Positions 17,949 through 27,832 of a stretch of 64,000 nt of DNA are shown one piece after another. Under the pieces are notes generated by a model. It saw only the letters and a program-made list of their open reading frames with translations. It did no database searches and was not told the DNA's origin. The DNA comes from Burkholderiales bacterium. GTDB lineage: Bacteria > Pseudomonadota > Gammaproteobacteria > Burkholderiales > Burkholderiaceae_C. Where the stretch lies: the NCBI GenBank assembly GCA_028868855.1, contig JAGWTR010000007.1:124001-188000 (forward strand), written 5' to 3'. The stretch's first letter is position 1, and the number at the start of each line of letters is the position of its first letter. The position numbers were made by a program, and so were the translations under genes.

Positions 17949-19469
17949 TCAATGAGAGGTGACCCAGGCCAGCCACATCGCCTGCATCGTCACCAGCGCC
18001 GCGGAGGCGGCCATGAATCGATACGCACTCATTCGCTGCGCGCGCTTGTCGTGAATCGTGAGGAGGGTCGGGACACTGCCCAAAACCGGTCGCTTCGAGA
18101 ACATCCTCAAGGACGATGTCTCGTCGAAGGTCGGCCACATGAGGTCGGCGACGATGGCCGCTGCCACCCCTACGGCCAGCGTAGCCACGGCGGCCATCAA
18201 GGCCAAATGGAGACGGCTTGGAAAGATGGGCGTTCGTGAAACGCGCGTCGGCTCGACGAGCTTGAACTCGGTGAACCGCGAAGATTCGTCCAGCTTGACC
18301 CCAAGGGACGCAGCTTCGCGCCGAGCCACCATCAGGTCATAGTTCTTGCGAATGACTTCGTAATCCCGGTTCAGTTGCGCCAGGTCGGCCTCGACCCCAG
18401 GCACGCGGCTTGCCAAGGCCCTGACTTGGTCGAGGCGCTCCTGTTGCGCAGCAAGTTGTGAGCGCAGCGAGGCCACCTGCGCTTCGGTGTCGGCCAAGGA
18501 GAGCCTCAGCCTCTGATACACGGGGCTGGTCGCGGTTTTCCCCGGCTGGTCCCAAACACGCGTGCCGGCCGTCTTGCGCGCTTGGGCTTCGGCCTCCAGC
18601 GTGGCAATGACGCGACGCGTGCTGATCACCTCCGGGTGCGCTTCGGTGTAGCTGCTCAGGAGCTCGTCGAGGTGCTTTTTCTGGGCATCAAGGCGGGCTT
18701 CGTCGTGCGGGTCTGTGGCGGCGAGTTCACGCGCATACGAATCGCGAGATTTCTCGGCGGCGATCAATGCGATGCGCAGCTTGCCAACCTCGTCGGTCAG
18801 CACCGACACGCGGGTGAAGTAGTCTTGATTTGACGTGCCCGACACGCCGAAATTGCGGGCCTTGAACTCTTTCAGTCGACTCTCCGCATCGACGAGCTTG
18901 CCCTCGTAAAGTTTGATCTGATCTTCGATGAATCGACCGGCCTCCCGAGAATCCCGTTTTTTCGCGCCCAGCCCCGAGTGCACGAACATTTGCACGGTTT
19001 CGTCAACGACGCTCTTTGCGCGCTCGGGACTCGGCCCGCGGTAGGTGATCTGGTAGAGGTTGTCCGATGCGGTGGGCACGACCATGATCTCAGTCATGAG
19101 GCGTGCGACCAACTCTTCATGCGCGCTCGCAGTCAACGCCTGAAAATGCAATTGTGGGAGGCCCACCAGCCGCTCCACATTTGGTCGGGATATCAGCGTT
19201 CGAGCGAGCACGCGAACCTGTTGGTCGACATCCGGCTGGAAGGTGATCCCGGACATCAAAGGCTTGAGCACGGTGTCCGTGTCCACATAGACGGTGGCGC
19301 TGGCGCGGTAGCGATCGGGCACTGCGGCGATGAACACGCCGCTGATGAGGGCCAAACCCGAAGCCACGAACAACACCAGCCATCGACGCTTGGCAACGAT
19401 TCTGGCAACCCACTTCGCCTTGTCTGCGAAGTCTTCCACGACGTTGTTCACATCTTGCTCCCGTGTCAT
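17949..19469 (-). CDS. Polysaccharide chain-length determinant (Wzz/GumC/EpsF family)
   Basis: A 506-residue inner-membrane co-polymerase. A first transmembrane helix lies at about residues 29-49. The periplasmic start shows the EPS/PEP-CTERM-locus pattern: YRASATVYVDTDTVLKPLM, then DVDQQVRVLARTLISRPNVERL. A long coiled-coil region spans about residues 170-370. A second membrane segment lies near residue 430, after the proline-containing VSRTPIFPSRLHLALM. A further hydrophobic segment ends the protein. The start at 19469 (MTREQD) is chosen over upstream codons that add a non-homologous stretch. First gene of the minus-strand operon. Confidence 0.87.
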   Translation of the reverse strand: MTREQDVNNVVEDFADKAKWVARIVAKRRWLVLFVASGLALISGVFIAAVPDRYRASATVYVDTDTVLKPLMSGITFQPDVDQQVRVLARTLISRPNVERLVGLPQLHFQALTASAHEELVARLMTEIMVVPTASDNLYQITYRGPSPERAKSVVDETVQMFVHSGLGAKKRDSREAGRFIEDQIKLYEGKLVDAESRLKEFKARNFGVSGTSNQDYFTRVSVLTDEVGKLRIALIAAEKSRDSYARELAATDPHDEARLDAQKKHLDELLSSYTEAHPEVISTRRVIATLEAEAQARKTAGTRVWDQPGKTATSPVYQRLRLSLADTEAQVASLRSQLAAQQERLDQVRALASRVPGVEADLAQLNRDYEVIRKNYDLMVARREAASLGVKLDESSRFTEFKLVEPTRVSRTPIFPSRLHLALMAAVATLAVGVAAAIVADLMWPTFDETSSLRMFSKRPVLGSVPTLLTIHDKRAQRMSAYRFMAASAALVTMQAMWLAWVTSH

Positions 19470-19814
19470 TGAACAATGACCAGCAACGCGATCCCTGCGC
19501 CCCTCAGAGCCGCTTGGCACCACCCCTCGCGCCGGGGCCAGTGTGCGCCGTCCATGAAGGAAACGCGAGTCAGGAAAACAGCGCCCCCCAAGGGTTAGGG
19601 GGACCTTTACAAGGGGCATTGCGTGAGGCCTGCTGATCGAATACTGTTTGATCGATCAAGCGACGGCATCGCATTCCTGGCAGATGCCGCCCGAGCAGTG
19701 GGTATGAGGGAGCCGCGCAGAAGCAGTACTGAAGAATGACGCGCGCTTCAGCCGGTATTGGCTTCGCATCCCAATTCCCGGCGACCGTTTCTGCGCCTGT
19801 TCAAGGAGAACGGC
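19470..19814. promoter_or_regulatory. Divergent promoter region of the exopolysaccharide locus
   Basis: A 345-bp gene-free stretch between the divergent chain-length operon and the large + strand polymer operon. It should contain both promoters and leader regions. The only notable element is a 12-bp perfect palindrome TTGATCGATCAA at 19648-19659, a possible operator. No sigma-70 or sigma-54 consensus could be assigned with confidence. Confidence 0.4.
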
Positions 19815-21047
19815 ATGAGGGATGAGATTGGAGCTTCGGCCGCTGCAGTCGTCCCACCTCAGGGGCATTCACCAACATCGTCGATGGGCTACCAACCCTT
19901 CGATGATGATGATGGGTTCGGAGACACGCCACACTGGATCGCTCAAGGCAAACGCCGATCCACAGGCCCCGCGTTTGTTGCGGGCCCCTCAGAGCGGCCG
20001 CGCTTTGATGACACGCTGCCACCCAATGATTTTCTGAAAGACCTCTATCGCGAAAAGCGCCGCGTGGAGCGCTCTCGATCGGCCTTGTCCATGGTTCTCT
20101 ATCAGCTGGGCGATTCACGAAACGTGGACATCTTGTTGGAAGTGCTGCACAACGCCAAGCGAGAAACCGACATCGTTGGCCACGTGGGGGGCGACAGGAT
20201 CGCCGTGCTGTGCCCCGACACCGACGAGGAGGGCTCCAGGTGCTTCATTCAGAAGATCGCCACGCGAATGGACGGCCATTCCGTCGAGGTCATCTCGGCC
20301 ACCTACCCGCACGAACTGTTCGACAGCCTCGCCAAGGGCACCCCAACGCAGCCGGCGTTCCAACCGCTTCTCGCCACTGACTCGAGCAGCACGAGGCGCC
20401 AGCCCTATCCGCTCAAGCGAACTCTGGACATCGTGGGTGCGCTCGTCGCCCTATCTCTGGCGTGGCCATTGATGCTCCTGACGGCGGCAGCGATCGCCGT
20501 GAGCTCGCGCGGGCCCATCATCTTCAAGCAAACACGGCTTGGCCAGGGCGGCATCCCCTTCACCTTCTACAAGTTTCGCTCCATGATGATGAATGTGGAC
20601 GACCTCATTCACCGAGACTTCGTGACCAGCCTTATCAAAGGGGCCCCTGAGGTCGATTCCAACAGCGCTGGCTACCAACTCAAGCAGGCGGCCTACAAAT
20701 TGGCCGCCGATCCACGCATCACGCCGGTCGGCCGGTTCATCCGCAAGACGAGCATTGATGAACTGCCGCAACTCTTCAACGTGCTCAAGGGCGACATGAG
20801 CCTGGTCGGTCCAAGGCCGCCCCTCCCCTATGAGGCCACGCAATACCAGCCATGGCACCTACGTCGCCTCCTGAACCTCAAGCCAGGCATCACCGGCTTG
20901 TGGCAGGTCGATGGTCGCAGCCGCGTGACATTCAACGACATGGTCAGGATGGATCTTCGCTACATCCGGGATTGCTCGCTCTCCCTGGATCTCAAGATCC
21001 TGCTGAAGACCGTTCTAGTCGTAATCCGCTGCGACGGCGCGGTTTAG
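19815..21047 (+). CDS. Polyprenyl-phosphate sugar-1-phosphate transferase with degenerate GGDEF-like N-terminus
   Basis: A 410-residue priming enzyme. The C-terminal 200 residues are a bacterial sugar transferase domain: one transmembrane helix after [16 protein letters not shown], then [21 protein letters not shown], the catalytic [19 protein letters not shown] with VGPRPPLP, and [13 protein letters not shown]. It should load the first sugar phosphate onto undecaprenyl phosphate. Residues about 95-190 resemble a shortened GGDEF domain ([20 protein letters not shown]), but the signature reads GGDRI, so diguanylate cyclase activity is unlikely. ATG 19815 has an ideal AAGGAGAA site. First gene of the + strand operon. 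Confidence 0.85.
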   Translation: MRDEIGASAAAVVPPQGHSPTSSMGYQPFDDDDGFGDTPHWIAQGKRRSTGPAFVAGPSERPRFDDTLPPNDFLKDLYREKRRVERSRSALSMVLYQLGDSRNVDILLEVLHNAKRETDIVGHVGGDRIAVLCPDTDEEGSRCFIQKIATRMDGHSVEVISATYPHELFDSLAKGTPTQPAFQPLLATDSSSTRRQPYPLKRTLDIVGALVALSLAWPLMLLTAAAIAVSSRGPIIFKQTRLGQGGIPFTFYKFRSMMMNVDDLIHRDFVTSLIKGAPEVDSNSAGYQLKQAAYKLAADPRITPVGRFIRKTSIDELPQLFNVLKGDMSLVGPRPPLPYEATQYQPWHLRRLLNLKPGITGLWQVDGRSRVTFNDMVRMDLRYIRDCSLSLDLKILLKTVLVVIRCDGAV

Positions 21048-21101
21048 CCATTGCCACCACCGCCGATAGGCTCAGGAACTTCAAACTGGGAGCACAGACC
21101 T

Positions 21102-22079
21102 ATGGACATCGATGGATCAAGAATTCTCGTTACCGGGGGGGCCGGCCTGGTCGGATCGACCACGATCGACTTGTTGTTGGTAAAGCATGCGCCAGCGCAG
21201 ATCGTGATCCTCGATGACATGGTTCGAGGCACGATGGACAACATTGAGCACGCGCTGGCGGATCCGCGCGTGCGTCTGGTGCGAGGAGACATCTGCGACG
21301 CGGACACCGTCAGGCGCGTCACCAAAGGCATGGATGCCGTCATCCACCTCGCGGCGCTGCGCATCACCGCCTGCGCCGCCGACCCCAGGCGGGCCATGCA
21401 GGTGATGTGCGATGGCTCCTTCAACGTCGTGGACGCGGCACGCGAGGCCGGTGTCAAGAAAGTCGTCGCCGCCTCGTCGGCCTCCATCTACGGGCTCGCC
21501 GATTCCTTTCCCACCCGCGAGGACCACCACCCGTACCACAACCAGACCTTGTACGGCGCGAGCAAAGTCATGCTGGAGGGCCTGCTGCGGTCCTATCACG
21601 CGATGAGCGGCCTGCCCTACGTGGCCATGCGCTACTTCAACGTCTATGGCCCGCGCATGGATCTGCACGGCAAATACACCGAGGTTCTGATCCGCTGGAT
21701 GGATCGCATTGCCGCCGGCCAGCCACCCTTGATCCTGGGCGACGGCAAGCAAACCATGGATTTTGTCTACATCGAGGATGTCGCGAGATCGAATGTGCTG
21801 GCGCTGTTGTCCGACGCGGACGACGACGTTTTCAATGTGGCCAGTGGAACCGAGACGAGCCTCAATGACCTCGCGGCGGCGCTGCTCCGTGTTATGGGCT
21901 CGACCCTTCAACCCAAATACGGACCGGAGCGGGCCGTGAACCCGGTGCCACGCCGGCTCGCCGATACCAGCAAGGCCCAGCGCCTTCTTGCATTCAAGGC
22001 CCAGATCGGCCTTGAAGAGGGCCTGAACCGCCTGGTTGCGTGGTGGCAGACAAACAAATCAACGGTGGAGCAAGCATGA
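21102..22079 (+). CDS. NAD-dependent epimerase/dehydratase
   Basis: A 325-residue extended SDR enzyme. The Rossmann motif is TGGAGLVGS at residues 10-18. The catalytic Tyr and Lys are in LYGASKVML, preceded by the Ser in ASSASIYG. RYFNVYGPRMDLHG is typical of UDP-hexose 4-epimerases and related dehydratases. It converts a nucleotide sugar in the cytoplasm; the exact substrate cannot be read from sequence alone. Its stop overlaps the start of the aminotransferase gene (ATGA), so the two are translationally coupled and may act in sequence. Confidence 0.82.
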   Translation: MDIDGSRILVTGGAGLVGSTTIDLLLVKHAPAQIVILDDMVRGTMDNIEHALADPRVRLVRGDICDADTVRRVTKGMDAVIHLAALRITACAADPRRAMQVMCDGSFNVVDAAREAGVKKVVAASSASIYGLADSFPTREDHHPYHNQTLYGASKVMLEGLLRSYHAMSGLPYVAMRYFNVYGPRMDLHGKYTEVLIRWMDRIAAGQPPLILGDGKQTMDFVYIEDVARSNVLALLSDADDDVFNVASGTETSLNDLAAALLRVMGSTLQPKYGPERAVNPVPRRLADTSKAQRLLAFKAQIGLEEGLNRLVAWWQTNKSTVEQA

Positions 22080-23263
22080 TCCCCATTGCAAAGCCCGTCA
22101 TGGGCAACGCAGAAGCGGATGCCGCACGACGCGCCATCATGAGTGGCTGGATCTCGCAGGGTCCTGAGGTCGCCGCGTTCGAGCAGGAGTTCGCTGCCCT
22201 GGTCAACGCACCTCACGCATGCGCGGTGTCCAATTGCACCACGGCACTGCACTTGGCCATGCTGGTAGCCGGCGTCAAACCGGGTGACGAGGTCATCACA
22301 GTCAGTCACTCGTTCATCGCCACCGCCAACAGCATTCGCTACCTTGGTGCGACGCCTGTCTTTGTGGACGTGGAGCCAGGCACGTTCAACATCGACCCAA
22401 GTCTGATTGAGGGGGCGATCACCGAGCGCACGCGCGCCATCCTGTGCGTGCATCAGATGGGTATGCCGTGCGACCTGCAGCGCATCGTTGCGTTGGCTCA
22501 GCGCCACGCCATACCGCTGATAGAGGACGCCGCTTGTGCCATCGGTAGTGAGATCCTGTGGAACGGCGAGTGGGAAAAGATCGGCAAGCCACACGGCGAT
22601 GTGAGCTGTTTCTCCTTCCATCCGCGCAAAGTGATCAGCACCGGTGATGGCGGCATGCTCACCACACGCCATGGCGATTGGAACCGTCAATTCCACCTGC
22701 TGCGCCAGCATGCCATGAGCGTGCCGGACACCGTGCGGCATGGCTCATCCCAGGTGATATTCGAGTCATATCCCCAGGTTGGCTTCAACTACCGCATGAC
22801 CGATATCCAGGCGGCAGTAGGCCGCGAGCAATTGAAGCGCCTGCCCGAGATCGTGAAGCAGCGGCGGCAAATGGCAGAGCGCTACAAGGATCTGCTGAAG
22901 GATATCGAAGGCCTGGTGCTGCCCGATGAACCCGCCTGGGCGCGCTCGAACTGGCAGAGCTACTGCGTGCGCCTGCCCGCGGGCTGCGATCAACGCGCGG
23001 TGATGCAAACCATGCTGGACGCGGGCATCAGCACACGCCGAGGAATCATGTGCAGCCATCGTGAGGACGCCTGCAAGGACCTCTTGCTGCCCCATCCGCT
23101 GCGGCATTCCGAAGAAGCCCAGGACCAATGCATTTTGCTGCCCCTGTACCCGGGCATGACGCTTGCGGAACAAAAACACACGGCCAGTGTGTTGGCTCAG
23201 GCGTGCGTCCGACATACCCCCGCCTCGAGAACAGCAATGCCATGCACCCTGCTTCACGCATGA
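22076..23263 (+). CDS. DegT/DnrJ/EryC1/StrS aminotransferase
   Basis: A 395-residue PLP-dependent sugar aminotransferase. Hallmarks are MSGWISQGPEVAAFEQEF near the N-terminus, VSNCTTALHLAML, the PLP aspartate in LIEDAACAIGSE and the PLP lysine in CFSFHPRKVISTGDGGM. ATG 22076 overlaps the previous stop and has an upstream GGTGGAG. It is distinct from the aminotransferase at 7953, so the polymer probably contains at least two amino sugars, or this one acts on the product of the adjacent epimerase/dehydratase. Its end overlaps the flippase start. Confidence 0.85.
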   Translation: MIPIAKPVMGNAEADAARRAIMSGWISQGPEVAAFEQEFAALVNAPHACAVSNCTTALHLAMLVAGVKPGDEVITVSHSFIATANSIRYLGATPVFVDVEPGTFNIDPSLIEGAITERTRAILCVHQMGMPCDLQRIVALAQRHAIPLIEDAACAIGSEILWNGEWEKIGKPHGDVSCFSFHPRKVISTGDGGMLTTRHGDWNRQFHLLRQHAMSVPDTVRHGSSQVIFESYPQVGFNYRMTDIQAAVGREQLKRLPEIVKQRRQMAERYKDLLKDIEGLVLPDEPAWARSNWQSYCVRLPAGCDQRAVMQTMLDAGISTRRGIMCSHREDACKDLLLPHPLRHSEEAQDQCILLPLYPGMTLAEQKHTASVLAQACVRHTPASRTAMPCTLLHA

Positions 23264-24795
23264 CCGCCGAACTGTCGTCCGTGGCCGCGAGGGCAACGCT
23301 TCATGCGAAGCGGACCACGTACCAAGATATCCTCCGCTCAACGATGATCATCGGGGGGGCATCTGCGCTGAACGTCGCCATCGGCATGGTGCGCACCAAG
23401 GTCATGGCTGTGTTGCTGGGCCCTGCCGGCTTCGGCTTGATGGGCGTTTACACGTCAATAGCCGACCTGGCTCGCAGCGTCGCCGAAATGGGCATCAACA
23501 GCAGCGGCGTGCGCCAGATCGCCGAAGCGGTCGGTTCTGGCGACGCCAATCGCATCGCCAGAACCATCTACGTACTGCGGCGAACCGCCATCGGCCTGGG
23601 CATCATCAGCGCACTGCTGCTCGTGCTGTTTGCCCGCCCCATCTCCAACTTGACCTTCGGCACCGATGCCCACGCCGGTGCGGTGGCGCTGCTGTCGATG
23701 GCCACCTTCGTGCGGCTGGTGTCCGATGGCCAGGGCGCCTTGCTCCAGGGTATGCGGCGCATTGCAGACCTCGCCAGGGTAGGCGTGCTGGGTGCGCTGT
23801 TCGGCACGGCGGCCAGCATCCCGATCGTCTACTACCTGCGCGAAGATGGGGTGGTGCCGGCGCTCGTGGCAATTGCAGCGGTATCGGGCTTGACTTCGTG
23901 GTGGTACACGCGAAAAGTTCGGCTGACTCCCTGTGCAGCGATGACGGCCAAGCAAGTCACGCAGGAAGCAAGTTCATTGTTGAAGCTGGGTTTCGCCTTC
24001 ATGGCCAGCGGGCTGCTGGCGACCGGCGCGGCCTATGTCGTGCGGCTGATTGTGATTCGGCAATCCGGTCTGGAGGCTGCCGGCCTCTACCAGGCGGCGT
24101 GGGCCCTGGGCGGCCTGTATGTGGGGTTCATCCTGCAAGCCATGGGAACGGACTTCTATCCGCGACTGGTCGGCGTCATCACCGACGCGCCCCATGCGAA
24201 CCGCTTGGTCAATGAGCAGGCACAGGTCAGCCTGTTGCTAGCGGGCCCGGGCGTCATCGCCACGCTGACTTTCGCATCACTCGTGATCGCCCTGTTCTAC
24301 ACACGCGAATTTGTCGCGGCCATCGGCGCGCTGCGCTGGATCTGCCTGGGCATGGCGCTTCGGGTGATTTCATGGCCCATGGGCTACATCCTCGTGGCCA
24401 AGAACTGGCGCTTGCTCTTCATGGCAACCGAAGTCGCCTGGACGGTCGTCAACATCGGTCTGTCATGGGCATGCATCCGGTCGTTCGGATTGACCGGGGC
24501 GGGCGTGGCGTTCGCCGGATCGTACGTTTTCCACTGCGTGATGGTCTATTGCCTCGTTCGAAGAGCGAACGGCTTTCGCTGGACGCCCGCAAACAGGCTA
24601 ACGGGCTTGCTTTTCATCTGTGCCATCGGCACGGTGTTTTGCGCATTCGAAACACTGCCCCCGCTGTGGGCCACAGCAGTCGGTGTGGTCGCGTTGACCG
24701 CCGGCAGTGCCTATTCCATGTGGATGCTGCTGGTGCTCGTCCCCCCCGACCTGCTACCCCGACCAATCCGCCGCCTGCGAGGAAACATGCAATGA
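23260..24795 (+). CDS. Wzx-type polysaccharide flippase
   Basis: A 511-residue polytopic membrane protein with about 12-14 predicted transmembrane helices. The N-terminus YQDILRSTMIIGGASALNV and KVMAVLLGPAGFGLMGVYTS match the O-antigen translocase (Wzx/WzxE, MOP superfamily) group. It would flip the undecaprenyl-linked repeat unit across the inner membrane. The start is coupled to the preceding aminotransferase stop (ATGA); an alternative ATG lies at 23242. Presence with a Wzy-like protein, chain-length factor and kinase indicates Wzx/Wzy-dependent assembly. Confidence 0.85.
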   Translation: MTAELSSVAARATLHAKRTTYQDILRSTMIIGGASALNVAIGMVRTKVMAVLLGPAGFGLMGVYTSIADLARSVAEMGINSSGVRQIAEAVGSGDANRIARTIYVLRRTAIGLGIISALLLVLFARPISNLTFGTDAHAGAVALLSMATFVRLVSDGQGALLQGMRRIADLARVGVLGALFGTAASIPIVYYLREDGVVPALVAIAAVSGLTSWWYTRKVRLTPCAAMTAKQVTQEASSLLKLGFAFMASGLLATGAAYVVRLIVIRQSGLEAAGLYQAAWALGGLYVGFILQAMGTDFYPRLVGVITDAPHANRLVNEQAQVSLLLAGPGVIATLTFASLVIALFYTREFVAAIGALRWICLGMALRVISWPMGYILVAKNWRLLFMATEVAWTVVNIGLSWACIRSFGLTGAGVAFAGSYVFHCVMVYCLVRRANGFRWTPANRLTGLLFICAIGTVFCAFETLPPLWATAVGVVALTAGSAYSMWMLLVLVPPDLLPRPIRRLRGNMQ

Positions 24796-25841
24796 AGCCC
24801 AACGCCAAAAAAATCTGGATCGATCTGGACAACTCCCCACACGTTCCATTTTTCCACCCCATCGTCGACCAGTTGCGCGCCATGGGCTACCCGGTGCTGT
24901 TGACCGCGCGTGATGCCTACCAGGTGACCGATCTTGTGCGGCTGCACCAGATGGACTGCGTCACCATTGGCCGGCACTTCGGCAAGAACAAGCTGATGAA
25001 GGCGATCGGCCTGCTCGTGCGGTCGGCCCAACTGCTGCCCCTGGCTCTGCGCGAGAAGCCCGCGCTTGCCGTGTCGCACGGATCGCGCGCGCAGACGATG
25101 GTGGCCAGGATTTTGGGCATTCCATCCGTCGTGATCGCCGACTACGAACACGTGACGCATGTGAACCGGCCGGATTTCATGATCGTGCCGGACGTCATCC
25201 CCACCGACGTGGCAGGCAAGTTTGCCAGCCACGTGCTCAAGTACCCAGGCATCAAGGAAGACGTGTATGCCGCGGGCTTCAAGCCCGACCCGGCCATCGT
25301 CAGCGAACTCGGCCTGGATACGGACGAGCTGCTGGTAACCGTGCGCCCGCCCGCGACGGAAGCCCACTATCACAACCCTGAAAGCGAGGCGCTGCTGGAC
25401 GCGGTGATTGACCTGCTGGCGTCTACTTCCAATGCGCGCATCGTGCTTCTGCCTCGCAACGGCACGCAGGCCAGAGAAATCAGCAGGCGCTGGCCCCACT
25501 GGCTGGCGACCCGCAAGATGATCATACCGAGGCAGGCGGTAGACGGGTTGAACCTCGTCTGGCATTCCGACCTTGTGATCAGTGGCGGGGGAACGATGAA
25601 CAGAGAAGCCGCCGCCTTAGGCGTGCCGGTTTACAGCATCTTTCGCGGCCACATCGGCGCCGTCGATCGCTATCTGGCCGACCATGGCCGCCTGGTGCTG
25701 CTCGAAACCGCCGAAGACGTCCGCACGAGGATCGTGCTGACCAAGCGCTCGCGCCTCAAAAGCGCAAGTGCGAGCGTGGCTGACACGTCGGCGCTCGACA
25801 GGATCGTCGATCAGCTTGTCACCGTCGCGCAGGAGCACTAG
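24792..25841 (+). CDS. DUF354 glycosyltransferase-fold protein
   Basis: A 349-residue cytoplasmic protein that begins with the DUF354 signature IWIDLDNSPHVPFFHPIVDQL. It contains SHGSRAQTMVARILGIPSVV and a C-terminal nucleotide-sugar-type motif DLVISGGGTMNREAAALGVP, as found in GT-B/UDP-GlcNAc 2-epimerase-like folds. Genes of this family recur in polysaccharide clusters but their reaction is undefined. A glycosyl transfer or nucleotide-sugar role is plausible. Start overlaps the flippase stop by ATGA; the stop abuts the next ATG directly. Confidence 0.75.
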   Translation: MKPNAKKIWIDLDNSPHVPFFHPIVDQLRAMGYPVLLTARDAYQVTDLVRLHQMDCVTIGRHFGKNKLMKAIGLLVRSAQLLPLALREKPALAVSHGSRAQTMVARILGIPSVVIADYEHVTHVNRPDFMIVPDVIPTDVAGKFASHVLKYPGIKEDVYAAGFKPDPAIVSELGLDTDELLVTVRPPATEAHYHNPESEALLDAVIDLLASTSNARIVLLPRNGTQAREISRRWPHWLATRKMIIPRQAVDGLNLVWHSDLVISGGGTMNREAAALGVPVYSIFRGHIGAVDRYLADHGRLVLLETAEDVRTRIVLTKRSRLKSASASVADTSALDRIVDQLVTVAQEH

Positions 25842-26927
25842 ATGCTACGCGTCATCTTCACGCTCGACTACGAAATCCACGGCAACGGCCAGGGCTGCCC
25901 TCGCGCCTTGATGGTCGAACCGACCGACAGGCTGTTGCGCCTCTTCGATGAATACGGCGCGAAGCTCACGATCATGGCCGACGTGGCCGAAATCATGAAG
26001 TTCAAGGAGCACAAGGACACCCACGGCCAGGACACCTATCACTACGGCGCCATCGCCAGCCAATTGCGCCGCGCCATCCAATCCGGCCACGACGTGCAGC
26101 TGCACATCCACTCCTCCTACTTCAACGCCACGCTGGAAGACGGTGGCTGGGCGCAGGACTGGTCCGAATACGACTTCGCAGCGCTGCCTTATGAACGCAT
26201 GAAATGGATGGTCGCCACGGGCAAGAAGTATCTGGAATCGCTGCTGCGCCCCGTCGATCCGAATTACCGATGCGTGGCCTTCCGCGCGGCAAACTGGTCG
26301 GTCAGCCCGTCACGCAATGTCGTGAAGGCCTTGGCCGACAACGGCATCGAGATCGACACCTCCGTGTTCAAGTACGGACGCCGCAACGGCCTGGTTTCGT
26401 TCGACTACTCGCACGCCGACAGCCCGATCGTGCCCTGGCCGGTGAAAGATGACGACATGTGCGTGCGAGACGATGCGGGCGTGCTCTGGGAGGTGCCCAT
26501 CTACAGCGAAAAGCGCTGGTTGGGCGCGTTCGTCTCGCCCGGCCGTGTGTACCGCGCCGTCACCGGATGGCGGCACAAGCTTGCGCAACATGCAGCGCCG
26601 AGCGCCCCGGGCGGGCACGATGCGCCCGACACTGCCAGACGGCACTGGATGTCCATGGTGCTGAACAAGCACGCATGGAAGGCCGACTTCAACCAGTGCG
26701 GCGGACGGCAGCTGACCAAAGCCTTGCGCCGGGCCGCGCGCCAGTACGACGGCAAAGCCGACTCCCTCTTGCCGTTTGTGCTGATCGGGCACTCCAAGCT
26801 CTTCACACCTCGAAACGAAGGCGCCGTGAGACCTTTCCTCGCACACTCGGCGGGCCATCCGGACATGTTCCAGTTCGGCACCCTGGGTCGCTCCATCTTG
26901 CCAAGAAGCGCCGGAGACCTGATGTGA
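25842..26927 (+). CDS. Polysaccharide-deacetylase-like (NodB fold) protein
   Basis: A 361-residue protein without a signal peptide. NodB-type elements are visible: FTLDYE near residue 6 (metal/catalytic Asp), DVQLHIHSSYF near residue 86 with the two metal-ligand histidines, and CVAFRAANWSVSP near residue 146. Family members remove acetyl groups from GlcNAc-type residues. Lacking an export signal, it may act on a lipid-linked or nucleotide-bound intermediate. ATG follows the preceding TAG with no gap. The C-terminal 100 residues are unfamiliar. Confidence 0.72.
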   Translation: MLRVIFTLDYEIHGNGQGCPRALMVEPTDRLLRLFDEYGAKLTIMADVAEIMKFKEHKDTHGQDTYHYGAIASQLRRAIQSGHDVQLHIHSSYFNATLEDGGWAQDWSEYDFAALPYERMKWMVATGKKYLESLLRPVDPNYRCVAFRAANWSVSPSRNVVKALADNGIEIDTSVFKYGRRNGLVSFDYSHADSPIVPWPVKDDDMCVRDDAGVLWEVPIYSEKRWLGAFVSPGRVYRAVTGWRHKLAQHAAPSAPGGHDAPDTARRHWMSMVLNKHAWKADFNQCGGRQLTKALRRAARQYDGKADSLLPFVLIGHSKLFTPRNEGAVRPFLAHSAGHPDMFQFGTLGRSILPRSAGDLM

Positions 26928-27832
26928 GCACCGCCCTTGCCGTCGCGCCATTCGTGTTGATCACGCCTGCCCATAACGAGGAGGCGCTCATTGAGCGCAC
27001 CCTCGAATCGATGATTGGCCAGACGGTGCGCCCTCTCAAATGGATTGTCGTCAATGACAGCTCGACAGACCGCACCGCCGATATCGTCTCCCGGTACGCC
27101 GCGAGCCACGACTTCCTGCAACTCGTCAATCTGCGGCGCACGGGCACCCGGCACTTCGGCAACAAGGTGCGGGCCTTCAACGCTGGGCTGGAGCAGGCGC
27201 GGGCCCTCGACTACCGCTATGTCGGCAACCTGGACGCCGACATCTCGCTTGAGCAAACCTACTTCGAGGATCTGCTGCGCGAATTCGAAGCCGATTCCGG
27301 CCTTGGCATCGCCGGCGGCATGGTCTCCACACGCATCGGCAACCGCTTCGTCAGCCAGGAGGTGGCGACAGACAGCGTTGCGGGCGCCGTGCAGCTGTTC
27401 CGGCGCGAATGCTTTGAGGAGGTTGGCGGCTACCTGGCGCTGCCGGAAGGCGGCATCGATTCAGCGGCCGAGATCATGGCGCGCATGAAGGGCTGGAGGG
27501 TGCGCACCATCCCGACGCTGCGCGTACTCGAACACCGCCGCACGGGCACCGCGACTGCGCCACCCGTGGCATCGAAGTTCAAGGAAGGCCAAAGGCTGCA
27601 ATCGCTGGGATACGGATTTGCCTTCATGTGCCTGAGATGTGTTTACCGATCGATGGACCGGCCCCGTCTCATCGGCAGTGCGGCGACGCTGCTGGGCTAC
27701 GTGCAACGCGCGCTCAAGGACCACCCCACCGTTTTGCCGCCAGATGTCGTGCGGTATCTGCGCGACGAACAGAGCCGCAAGCTCAGGAACTCACTGAAAG
27801 ACACCTATGTGCGGCATCTGCGGAATCTTTGA
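26924..27832 (+). CDS. Family 2 glycosyltransferase
   Basis: A 302-residue GT-A enzyme. GTG 26924 overlaps the previous stop. The fold begins FVLITPAHNEEALIERTLES, then WIVVNDSSTDRTADIV, with the metal-binding DxD as GNLDADISLE at about residues 103-112 and the acceptor-side segment GGIDSAAEIMARMKGW. It is expected to transfer one sugar onto the lipid-linked repeat unit at the cytoplasmic face. Its last 26 bp overlap the asparagine synthase gene, keeping the operon coupled. Confidence 0.83.
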   Translation: MSTALAVAPFVLITPAHNEEALIERTLESMIGQTVRPLKWIVVNDSSTDRTADIVSRYAASHDFLQLVNLRRTGTRHFGNKVRAFNAGLEQARALDYRYVGNLDADISLEQTYFEDLLREFEADSGLGIAGGMVSTRIGNRFVSQEVATDSVAGAVQLFRRECFEEVGGYLALPEGGIDSAAEIMARMKGWRVRTIPTLRVLEHRRTGTATAPPVASKFKEGQRLQSLGYGFAFMCLRCVYRSMDRPRLIGSAATLLGYVQRALKDHPTVLPPDVVRYLRDEQSRKLRNSLKDTYVRHLRNL

